Below are positions 56,903 through 64,000 of a DNA stretch of 64,000 nt, piece by piece (position 1 is the stretch's first letter; each line of letters begins with the position of its first letter). Source of the DNA: Streptomyces sp. CNQ-509 (GTDB lineage: Bacteria; Actinomycetota; Actinomycetes; Streptomycetales; Streptomycetaceae); NCBI RefSeq assembly GCF_001011035.1, contig NZ_CP011492.1, forward strand, positions 5,935,001 through 5,999,000, given 5' to 3'. The notes beneath the pieces were generated by a model. That model worked only from the letters and a program-made list of their open reading frames with translations, did no database searches and had not been told where the DNA came from. Made by a program: the position numbers and the translations under genes.

Positions 56903-58426
56903 ATGGGGGCGTTGGAGTTGGACGGCACGGGCGGCAGCCGGACCGGCGCCACCGGCGCGGGCAAGGGCCCCAACGGGGAGCTCACCTCCTGGTTCCTGCG
57001 CAGCGGGTGGTCCAAGGGCGAGCTGGCCAGGCAGGTCAACCGCCGGGCCCGCCAGCTCGGCGCCCACCACATCAGCACCGACACCTCCCGCGTCCGCCGC
57101 TGGCTCGACGGCGAACAGCCGCGCGAGCCGATCCCGCGGATCCTCTCCGACCTGTTCTCGGAGCGCTTCGGCCGCGTCGTCGGCGTCGACCAGCTCGGAC
57201 TGCACGCCGCCCGCCCCCGCCCCGCCGTCTCCGGCATCGACCTGCCGTGGAACGCCACGGAAACCGTCGAGCACATCAGCGAGTTCTCGCGCAGCGACCT
57301 CATGCTCGCCCGCCGCGGCTTCCTCGGCACCTCGCTGAACGTCGCCGCGGGCCCCGTCCTCGTCGAGCCCATGCAGCGCTGGCTGGCGCACCCCCCGGGG
57401 CCGGGCGGCCCTGCGGCCCCCGTGCCCGCCTCGGCCGCCGCCTCCGCCGCGCCCGCCGGCGTCCCGCCCTACGCCCTCTCCGGGCCCGAGCTGGCGCTGC
57501 TGGAGACCACCACCGCCAAGTTCCGCCAGTGGGACGCCCAGTGCGGCGGCGGGCTGCGCCGCAAGGCCGTCGTCGGGCAGTTGCACGAGATCACCGACCT
57601 GCTCCAGGAGCCGTATGCGCCCGCGGTCGCCGAGCGGCTGTTCCGTATCACCGCCGAACTCTCCCAGCTCGCGGGCTGGATGAGCTACGACGTGGGCCTC
57701 CAGCCCACCGCCCAGAAGTACTTCGTGCTGGCCCTGCACGCCGCCAAGGAGGCCGGCGACCGGCCGCTCGGCGCGTACGTACTGTCCAGCATGGCCCGGC
57801 AGATGATCCACCTCGGCCGCGCCGACGACGCCCTGGAGCTGATCCACCTCGCCCAGTACGGCAGCCGCGACAGCGCCACGGCCCGTACCCAGTCGATGCT
57901 GTATGCGATGGAGGCACGCGCGTACGCCAACCTCGGCCGCCCGGACCGCTGCCACCGGGCCGTCCGCATGGCCCAGGACTGCTTCGAGGAGATCGACCCC
58001 GACGGCTCCGAGCCCGACTGGATCCGCTTCTTCTCCGAGGCGGAACTGAACAGCGAGAACGCCCACTCCTACCGCGACCTCGCCTACGTCGCGGGCCGCA
58101 GCCCCACCTACGCCGCCCTCGCCCGGCCCGTCATGGCGCGCGCCGTCGAGCTGTTCGCCGCCGACGCCGAGCGGCGCCGCTCGTACGCGCTGAACCTCGT
58201 CGGCCTCGCCACCGTCCACCTGCTGGAGGAGGATCCCCGGCAGTGCGCCCTGTGCGCGGGCGAGGCGCTGACCGTCGCCCGCCAGGTGCGCTCCGAGCGG
58301 GTCAACACCCGGCTGCGCAAGACCGTCGACACCGCCGTGCGCCGGTACGGCGCGGTGGGCGAGGTCGCCGACCTGGCCGACCGGCTCGCCCGCGAACTGC
58401 CCGAGACCGTGGAAGCCGCCGGCTGA
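56903..58426 (+). CDS. nsdA: NsdA, negative regulator of differentiation
   Basis: A 507-aa streptomycete protein known to repress sporulation and antibiotic production; loss raises actinorhodin in S. coelicolor. The N-terminal 90 residues look HTH-like (LTSWFLRSGWSKGELARQVNRRARQLG, DTSRVRRWLDGEQPREPIPRILSDLFSERFG). A helical, TPR-like C-terminal half follows (ALHAAKEAGDRPLGAYVLSSMARQMIHLGRADDALELIHLAQ). A Pro/Ala-rich stretch separates them at about 160-190. The ATG at 56903 is used. It sits in the order nsdA-amtB-glnK-glnD seen in S. coelicolor. Confidence 0.9.
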   Translation: MGALELDGTGGSRTGATGAGKGPNGELTSWFLRSGWSKGELARQVNRRARQLGAHHISTDTSRVRRWLDGEQPREPIPRILSDLFSERFGRVVGVDQLGLHAARPRPAVSGIDLPWNATETVEHISEFSRSDLMLARRGFLGTSLNVAAGPVLVEPMQRWLAHPPGPGGPAAPVPASAAASAAPAGVPPYALSGPELALLETTTAKFRQWDAQCGGGLRRKAVVGQLHEITDLLQEPYAPAVAERLFRITAELSQLAGWMSYDVGLQPTAQKYFVLALHAAKEAGDRPLGAYVLSSMARQMIHLGRADDALELIHLAQYGSRDSATARTQSMLYAMEARAYANLGRPDRCHRAVRMAQDCFEEIDPDGSEPDWIRFFSEAELNSENAHSYRDLAYVAGRSPTYAALARPVMARAVELFAADAERRRSYALNLVGLATVHLLEEDPRQCALCAGEALTVARQVRSERVNTRLRKTVDTAVRRYGAVGEVADLADRLARELPETVEAAG

Positions 58427-58544
58427 TTCGAACCCGCGGCTCCCCGGCACCCGGTCACCCTGGCCCGTCCCCCGGACGGGCCGCCCCCGTGGTGCGTGCG
58501 AGAGTAACCCCGCCCGCCGGCGCCCGCGGGAAGTTCATCGCCCT

Positions 58545-58580
58545 GTAACACCTCCGTGGCCTTCGTCACGCCCCCGAAAC
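58545..58580 (+). promoter_or_regulatory. Candidate GlnR box upstream of amtB
   Basis: GTCAC-n6-GAAAC at 58565-58580 matches the GlnR half-module gTnAC-n6-GaAAC. A second GTAAC lies 20 bp upstream (58545-58549) but its GaAAC partner is poor, and the spacing is 2 bp short of the ideal double box. It is 100-135 bp before the amtB start, as expected for nitrogen control of amtB-glnK-glnD. Confidence 0.55.
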
Positions 58581-58680
58581 ACCGGGGGGCGGTGGCGGAA
58601 ACCCCGCTGCGCCAGCCTCGTGCGCATTCCGGCCCGCACCACTTCTGCCCGCACGGGCCGCACGAGGAGGAGACGCGACG

Positions 58681-60015
58681 TTGAATGGCGCCGATACCGC
58701 ATTTGTACTGATCAGCGCGGCGCTGGTCATGTTGATGACGCCCGGTCTTGCCTTCTTCTACGGGGGCATGGTGCGGGTCAAAAGCACCCTGAACATGCTG
58801 ATGATGAGCTTCATCTCGCTCGGGATCGTCAGCATCCTGTGGGTGCTCTACGGCTACAGCCTCACCTTCGGCGACGACATCGGCGGCGGCGTCCTCGGCG
58901 ACCTCGACCACGCCGGCATGGCCGGGATCACCCCCGAGACGCTGACGGGAGGCGACGAGGGCATCCCGGTGCTCGCGTTCGCCGCCTTCCAGCTCATGTT
59001 CGCCATCATCACCCCCGCACTCATCAGCGGCGCCCTCGCGGACCGGGTGAAGTTCACCGCCTGGGCGCTCTTCATCGCCCTGTGGGTCACGATCGTCTAC
59101 TTCCCCGTCGCGCACTGGGTCTGGGGCCCGGACGGCTTCATCGGCCTGAACGGCGACATCAAGGCCATCGACTTCGCGGGCGGCACCGCCGTGCACATCA
59201 ACGCCGGCGTCGCGGCACTGGCCGCCGTGCTCGTCGTGGGGAAGCGCATCGGCTTCAAGAAGGACCCGATGCGGCCGCACAATCTGCCCTTCGTGCTGCT
59301 GGGCGCCGCGCTGCTGTGGTTCGGCTGGTTCGGCTTCAACGCCGGCTCCGAGCTGGCCGCCGACGGCGTCGCCGCGACGATGCTCCTCAACACCCAGGTC
59401 GCCACCGGCGCCGCCGTCGTCGGCTGGCTGATCTACGAGAAGTGGCGGCACGGCTCGGTCACGATGCTCGGTGCCGCGTCCGGCGCCATCGCGGGACTGG
59501 TGGCGATCACCCCGTCCGGCGCGTCGGTGAACGCCGTGGGCGCGCTGGCGGTGGGGATCATCGCCGGGGTCGTCTGCGCCTGGGCCGTGGGCCTGAAGTA
59601 CAAGCTGGGCTACGACGACTCGCTCGACGTCGTCGGCGTCCACCTGGTCGGCGGCATCGTCGGCACGCTCGCGATCGGCTTCTTCGCCATCGACGAGATC
59701 GGCCTGTTCTACGGCGGCGGTCTCGAGCAGCTCGGCCGGCAGGCGGCGGGCGCGGGCGTGGTGCTCGTCTACACGTTCGTCGTCACCTGGCTGCTTGCCA
59801 AGGGCATCGACCGGCTGGTGGGCTTCCGGGTCGGCGAGGACGAGGAACTCGCTGGCGTGGACCGTTCGCAGCACGCGGAGAGCGCGTACGACTTCAGCGG
59901 CGTGGGCTCGGCGGCGGTGGCCGCGGCGCCGGGAGCGGCGTCCGTGGGCGGTCAGGCGGCGGGCACGGACAGGGCGACGGCGGCCGCGGCCGCGGACAAG
60001 AGGGTTGACGCGTGA
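58681..60015 (+). CDS. amtB: Ammonium transporter
   Basis: A 444-aa Amt/Rh-family channel with about eleven TM segments. Signature parts are GLAFFYGGMVRVKSTLNM, PVAHWVWGP, the twin histidines in GTAVHINAG and GVHLVGGIVG, and WFGWFGFNAGSELAADG. The cytoplasmic tail (from about 395) is Ala/Gly-rich. It starts at TTG 58681 with GGAGGAG 8 nt upstream. The stop overlaps the glnK GTG by 4 bp, giving coupled synthesis with its PII partner, which docks on the channel in other bacteria. Confidence 0.95.
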   Translation: MNGADTAFVLISAALVMLMTPGLAFFYGGMVRVKSTLNMLMMSFISLGIVSILWVLYGYSLTFGDDIGGGVLGDLDHAGMAGITPETLTGGDEGIPVLAFAAFQLMFAIITPALISGALADRVKFTAWALFIALWVTIVYFPVAHWVWGPDGFIGLNGDIKAIDFAGGTAVHINAGVAALAAVLVVGKRIGFKKDPMRPHNLPFVLLGAALLWFGWFGFNAGSELAADGVAATMLLNTQVATGAAVVGWLIYEKWRHGSVTMLGAASGAIAGLVAITPSGASVNAVGALAVGIIAGVVCAWAVGLKYKLGYDDSLDVVGVHLVGGIVGTLAIGFFAIDEIGLFYGGGLEQLGRQAAGAGVVLVYTFVVTWLLAKGIDRLVGFRVGEDEELAGVDRSQHAESAYDFSGVGSAAVAAAPGAASVGGQAAGTDRATAAAAADKRVDA

Positions 60016-60350
60016 AGCTCATCACGGCAGTGATCAAGCCGCACCGGCTGGACGAGGTGAAGGAGGCCCTCCAGGCCTTCGGCGTGCAGGGGCTGACGGT
60101 CACGGAGGCCAGCGGCTACGGCAGGCAGCGCGGCCACACCGAGGTGTACCGGGGCGCGGAGTACACGGTGGACCTCGTGCCGAAGGTGCGTATCGAGGTG
60201 CTGGTGGAGGACGACGACGCCGAGCAGTTGGTGGAGGTCGTGGTGAAGGCGGCACGGACGGGCAAGATCGGCGACGGCAAGGTGTGGAGCGTGCCGGTGG
60301 ACACGGCGGTACGGGTCCGCACCGGCGAGCGCGGCCCCGACGCGCTCTGA
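60012..60350 (+). CDS. glnK: Nitrogen regulatory PII protein
   Basis: A 112-aa PII signal protein sensing 2-oxoglutarate and adenylate charge. MKLITAVIKPHRLDEVKEAL starts the fold. The T-loop GYGRQRGHTEVYRGAEYTV carries Tyr51, the residue adenylylated (not uridylylated) in S. coelicolor GlnK, and TGKIGDGKVWSV is the B-loop. It overlaps amtB by 4 bp. A strong hairpin lies between it and glnD. Confidence 0.95.
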   Translation: MKLITAVIKPHRLDEVKEALQAFGVQGLTVTEASGYGRQRGHTEVYRGAEYTVDLVPKVRIEVLVEDDDAEQLVEVVVKAARTGKIGDGKVWSVPVDTAVRVRTGERGPDAL

Positions 60351-60368
60351 CCTGGCGGTCGGCGACCC

Positions 60369-60414
60369 CCGCCCACGGCCGGGCCCGCAAGGGAGCGGGC
60401 CCGGCCGTGGGCGG
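60369..60414 (+). terminator. Strong stem-loop between glnK and glnD
   Basis: A perfect 20-bp GC stem (CCGCCCACGGCCGGGCCCGC and its complement) with an AAGGGA loop begins 19 bp after the glnK stop and ends 22 bp before the glnD start. It may terminate most amtB-glnK transcripts and lower glnD expression. Confidence 0.7.
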
Positions 60415-60436
60415 ACCAACTGGCGGGAGTACGTGG

Positions 60437-63334
60437 GTGACGGAGACCGGACGGCAGCGGCCGGGGGGATACAAGGGCGGCGAACTGGCAGCGGCGGGGC
60501 CCCCCGGAGGCACCGGGGGGCCCTCGCGGGGGACACAGGGCGCCGGCCGGGTGGCTTCCCGGACGGGGCCCGCCCCGGCAGCGCCCGGGGAGGGTGCGCG
60601 CCCCGGCGGAGCGCCTGTGTCCGGGGACGGGGCCGGGAGCGGCCCGCCGGCCGGGGAGAAGGACCCCCGACCGGCGCGCGGCGCCGCGCACTCCGTACCG
60701 GGATCCGCCGCATCCGGCGCCCCGCCGGCCGAGGAGTCCTACGCCGCCGCCCGGGTGCGGCTGCTCGACGCCGAGGGCGGCGCGCCGCGGCGGGCCGCGC
60801 TGGCGCGGGCCACCGACCGCTGGCTCGCCGGCCTGCTCCACGGGGCGGCCGGCGGCGCCGTATCGGGGTCCGTATCAGGTGCCGGACCCGGTGACGCCCG
60901 CGGGCTCCGCGGTGTCGCCCTCGTCGCCGTCGGGGGCTACGGGCGCGGGGAGCTGTCACCCCGCAGCGATCTCGATTTGCTCCTCCTCCACGACGGCTCC
61001 CTCCGGCCCGCCGGACTCGCCGCCCTCGCCGACCGGCTCTGGTACCCCGTCTGGGACATGGGCCTGGCCCTCGACCACTCCGTACGCACCTCCGCGGAAG
61101 CGCTCAAGACCGCCGCCGACGACCTCAAGGTCACCCTCGGACTGCTCGACGCCCGCCACGTCGCCGGCGACGCCGCGCTCACCTCCGCGCTGCGCACCGC
61201 CGTCTTCGCCGACTGGCGCAACCGCGCCGCCCGCCGCCTCCCCGAACTGCGCGAGCTGGGCCGGGAGCGGGCCGAGCGCCACGGGGAGCTGCAGTTCCTG
61301 CTGGAGCCCGACCTCAAGGAGGCCCGCGGCGGCCTCCGCGACGCCACCGCCCTGCGCGCCGTCGCCGCCTCCTGGCTCGCCGACGCCCCCCGCGAAGGAC
61401 TGGACCGCGCCCGCGCGCGGCTCCTCGACACCCGCGACGTGCTGCACCTGACCACCGGCCGCGCCACCGACCGGCTCGCGCTCCAGGAGCAGGACCAGGT
61501 CGCCGAAGCCCTCGGGCTCCTCGACGCCGACACCCTGCTGCGCGAGGTCTACGAGGCCGCCCGCACACTCGCGTACGCCACCGACGTCACCTGGCGCGAG
61601 GTCGACCGCGTCCTGCGCGCCCGCGGCGGCCGGCGCGGCGCCGCCCGGCTGCGGAACCTCATCGGCTCCGGCCAGCGCGGCCCCGCAGAGCGCACCCCCC
61701 TCGCCGACGGCGTCGTCGAGCAGGACGGCGAGGTCGTCCTCGCCCGTACCGCCCGCCCCGCCCGCGACCCCGTGCTGCCGCTGCGCGCCGCTGCCGCCGC
61801 CGCGCAGGCGGGGCTGCCGCTGTCGCTGCACGCCGTACGGCTGCTCGCCGCGCAGGCGCCGCCGCTGCCCGTCCCGTGGCCGGACGAGGCGCGCGAGCAA
61901 CTGGTGACCCTCCTCGGCGCCGGCGAGGCCACCGTGCAGGTGTGGGAGAGCCTGGAGGCGGAGGGGTTCCTCACCCGGCTGCTGCCCGACTGGGAGCGGG
62001 TACGCTGCCGCCCCCAGCGCAACGCCGTGCACCGCTGGACCGTCGACCGCCACCTCGTGGAGACCGCGGTACGGGCCGCGGCGCTCACCCGCCGCGTCGG
62101 CCGTCCCGACCTGCTGCTGGTCGCCGCGCTCCTGCACGACATCGGCAAGGGCTGGCCGGACGGCCCGGGCGGGCACAGCGCCACCGGCGAGACCATCGCC
62201 CGCGACATGGCCCGGCGCATCGGCTTCCCGCCCGCCGACGTCGCCGTCGTGGCCACGCTCGTACGCCACCATCTGCTGCTCGTCGAGACCGCCACCCGGC
62301 GCGACCTGGACGACCCCGCGACCGTACGCCTCGTGGCCGACGCGGTCGGCGGGCGCGGCACGCTGGAGCTGCTGCACGCGCTCACCGAGGCCGACGCGCT
62401 GGCCACGGGACCCGCGGCGTGGAGCGCCTGGCGCGCCTCGCTCGTCGCCGACCTGGCGGGGCGGGTCGGCGCCGCGCTGGCCGGCGAGCCCGCCGGGGCG
62501 GCCGAGGAGCGGGCCGAGCGGGCCCCCGGGGCGGCGGAGGAGCGGCTCGCGGTGGAGGCGTGGCGTACCCGCGCCCCGGCGCTGACGCTGCGCGCCAGGA
62601 CCGAGGAACCGCCGCCCGCGGAGGCGGAGCTGGAAGGCGCGGCGGGTACGGAGCGGGCCGGTGCCCTGCCGCTGGGCGTGGAGCTGCTCGTGGCCCTCCC
62701 CGACCGCCCCGACGCCCTGGCCGCGCTCGCGGGCGTACTGGCGCTGCACCGGCTGACCGTACGCACCGCGGAGCTGCGCCCCCTGCGGCTGCCGCCGGGG
62801 GTGGCGGACGGCCTGGAGCCCGCGCCGGACCGGACCGGCACCCCGGCCGGCGCCGGGCCCGGGCCCGCGGCCGGTCCCGGCACCCCCGACGACCCCGACA
62901 CCCCGCACGTCCTCCTCCTCAACTGGCGCGTCGCGTCCGAGTTCGGCTCCCTCCCCGCCGCCGACCGCCTCCGCGCCGACCTCCTGCGCGTCCTCGACGG
63001 CACCCTCGACGTGCCCGCCCGCCTCGCCGAGCGGGAGAAGGCGTACCGCCCCCGCCGCCGCGGCACCCCCGGCCCGCCGCCCCGCGTGACCGTCGCCCCC
63101 GGCAGCTCCCAGCACGCGACCGTCATCGAGGTCCGTGCCCAGGACGCCCCCGGCCTGCTGCACCGCATCGGCCGGGCGCTGGAGGCGGCCGGGGTGCGGG
63201 TGCGCGGCGCGTACGTCAGCACCCTCGGGGCCAACGCCGTCGACGCCTTCTACGTCACCGACCCCGCCGGCCGCCCCCTCGCCGACCGCGCCGCCGACGA
63301 GCTGGCCGGGAGTCTCCAGGCGGCGCTGGTCTGA
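60437..63334 (+). CDS. glnD: PII nucleotidyltransferase GlnD
   Basis: A 965-aa bifunctional enzyme modifying GlnK; in streptomycetes it adenylylates Tyr51. Order: a disordered Gly/Pro/Ala-rich N-tail of about 100 residues; the nucleotidyltransferase domain with GVALVAVGGYGRGELSPRSD and DLDLLLL (G-G...D-x-D, about 157-183); a GlnD helical domain (LQFLLEPDLKEARGGLRDA); the HD hydrolase with LLVAALLHDIGKGW (about 565-580); and two ACT domains, the last as TVIEVRAQDAPGLLHRIGRALE. The GTG at 60437 has GGGAG about 8 nt upstream. The gene follows a strong hairpin after glnK. Confidence 0.93.
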   Translation: MTETGRQRPGGYKGGELAAAGPPGGTGGPSRGTQGAGRVASRTGPAPAAPGEGARPGGAPVSGDGAGSGPPAGEKDPRPARGAAHSVPGSAASGAPPAEESYAAARVRLLDAEGGAPRRAALARATDRWLAGLLHGAAGGAVSGSVSGAGPGDARGLRGVALVAVGGYGRGELSPRSDLDLLLLHDGSLRPAGLAALADRLWYPVWDMGLALDHSVRTSAEALKTAADDLKVTLGLLDARHVAGDAALTSALRTAVFADWRNRAARRLPELRELGRERAERHGELQFLLEPDLKEARGGLRDATALRAVAASWLADAPREGLDRARARLLDTRDVLHLTTGRATDRLALQEQDQVAEALGLLDADTLLREVYEAARTLAYATDVTWREVDRVLRARGGRRGAARLRNLIGSGQRGPAERTPLADGVVEQDGEVVLARTARPARDPVLPLRAAAAAAQAGLPLSLHAVRLLAAQAPPLPVPWPDEAREQLVTLLGAGEATVQVWESLEAEGFLTRLLPDWERVRCRPQRNAVHRWTVDRHLVETAVRAAALTRRVGRPDLLLVAALLHDIGKGWPDGPGGHSATGETIARDMARRIGFPPADVAVVATLVRHHLLLVETATRRDLDDPATVRLVADAVGGRGTLELLHALTEADALATGPAAWSAWRASLVADLAGRVGAALAGEPAGAAEERAERAPGAAEERLAVEAWRTRAPALTLRARTEEPPPAEAELEGAAGTERAGALPLGVELLVALPDRPDALAALAGVLALHRLTVRTAELRPLRLPPGVADGLEPAPDRTGTPAGAGPGPAAGPGTPDDPDTPHVLLLNWRVASEFGSLPAADRLRADLLRVLDGTLDVPARLAEREKAYRPRRRGTPGPPPRVTVAPGSSQHATVIEVRAQDAPGLLHRIGRALEAAGVRVRGAYVSTLGANAVDAFYVTDPAGRPLADRAADELAGSLQAALV

Positions 63335-63433
63335 ACCGGTCCGCCGCGCACCGCCGGTCCGCGCGCGCCGCCGGGCGGATACCCTGGAGAGCCGACATCG
63401 CCTGACCACCCGAGCCAAGGAATCGCGAACGCC

Positions 63434-64000
63434 GTGTTCGATACGCTCTCCGACCGCCTAGCAGCGACCTTCAAGACCCTCCGGGGGAAAGGCCGGCTGT
63501 CCGAGGCGGACATCGACGCCACCGCGCGGGAGATCCGCGTCGCCCTCCTGGAGGCGGATGTCGCGCTGCCCGTGGTACGGGCCTTCATCAAGCAGGTCAA
63601 GGAGCGCGCGCTCGGGGCGGAGGTCTCCCAGGCGCTCAACCCCGCCCAGCAGGTCATCAAGATCGTCAACGAGGAGCTCGTCGGCATCCTCGGCGGCGAG
63701 ACCCGCAGGCTGCGGTTCGCCAAGACCCCGCCGACCGTGATCATGCTCGCGGGCCTCCAGGGCGCGGGCAAGACGACCCTCGCGGGCAAGCTCGGCAAGT
63801 GGCTGGCGGGCCAGGGGCACACGCCGCTGCTCGTCGCCGCCGACCTCCAGCGCCCCAATGCCGTCAACCAGTTGCAGGTCGTCGGCGAGCGCGCGTCGGT
63901 CGCGGTCTACGCCCCCGAGCCGGGCAACGGTGTCGGTGACCCGGTGCGGGTGGCCAAGGACTCGATCACCCACGCCCGCGACAAGCAGTACGACGTGGTG
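63434..64000 (+). CDS. ffh: Signal recognition particle protein Ffh (5' part, runs off window)
   Basis: 189 codons of the SRP54 GTPase. VFDTLSDRLAATFKTLRGKG and the N-domain ALLEADVALPVVRAFIKQVK lead to the G domain with VIMLAGLQGAGKTTLAGKLG (G1) and VAADLQRPNAVNQL. The frame is open to the last base of the window. The GTG at 63434 follows AAGGAATCGCGAACGCC. Its receptor ftsY lies upstream in the same window. The M domain is outside. Confidence 0.93.
   Translation, partial: MFDTLSDRLAATFKTLRGKGRLSEADIDATAREIRVALLEADVALPVVRAFIKQVKERALGAEVSQALNPAQQVIKIVNEELVGILGGETRRLRFAKTPPTVIMLAGLQGAGKTTLAGKLGKWLAGQGHTPLLVAADLQRPNAVNQLQVVGERASVAVYAPEPGNGVGDPVRVAKDSITHARDKQYDVV

Overview
The window is a core stretch of a high-GC actinomycete chromosome, almost certainly Streptomyces or a close relative. 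The evidence is strong G/C third-position bias, many GTG and TTG starts, two tandem conservon operons (cvnA-B-C-D), HupS with a lysine-rich tail, NdgR, NsdA, and the run amtB-glnK-glnD-ffh. From memory, most of the gene order matches the central S. coelicolor chromosome (ilvE to ffh). No alignment could be run, so all homology calls come from reading motifs.

Layout. 0-11 kb: branched-chain amino-acid and acyl-CoA metabolism. ilvE, a streptogrisin-type secreted protease, cimA (with a probable isoleucine attenuator in its leader), a MarR-MFS efflux pair with a repeated dyad operator, the acyl-CoA carboxylase beta and epsilon subunits, gltX and an FAA-hydrolase-family gene. 11-22 kb: two back-to-back conservons encoding sensor-kinase-like CvnA, roadblock CvnB, DUF742 CvnC and GTPase CvnD. 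The two CvnD proteins are identical. 22-27.6 kb: tRNA-Gln, two tRNA-Glu, ndgR divergent from leuCD, a small conserved ORF, hupS, a 67-aa protein and fbiD (coenzyme F420). 27.7-36 kb: plsC-like acyltransferase, gpsA, ddl, a DUF3515 protein, an Lrp-type ligand-binding protein, thiL-thiD, rpmB and a DAK2/FakA-like protein.

36-41 kb: an apparent insertion between the DAK2 gene and recG, holding a divergent Hsp90-family ATPase translationally coupled to a 1023-aa TPR-type protein. 41-50 kb: recG, rsmD, coaD, a DivIVA/SepIVA-like coiled-coil gene, DUF177, rpmF, rnc, mutM, a CAP-domain surface protein and acyP. 50-64 kb: a small coiled-coil protein, smc, ftsY, a prim-pol-like protein, nsdA, the nitrogen-sensing operon amtB-glnK-glnD, and the 5' part of ffh, which runs off the window.

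Themes: branched-chain amino-acid supply (ilvE, cimA, ndgR-leuCD), conservon signalling, nitrogen sensing (amtB-glnK-glnD), co-translational targeting (ftsY, ffh) and chromosome organisation (hupS, smc). The parts most worth a second look are the cimA leader, the MarR operator set, the homogenised conservon pair with shared upstream boxes, and the Hsp90-TPR module.
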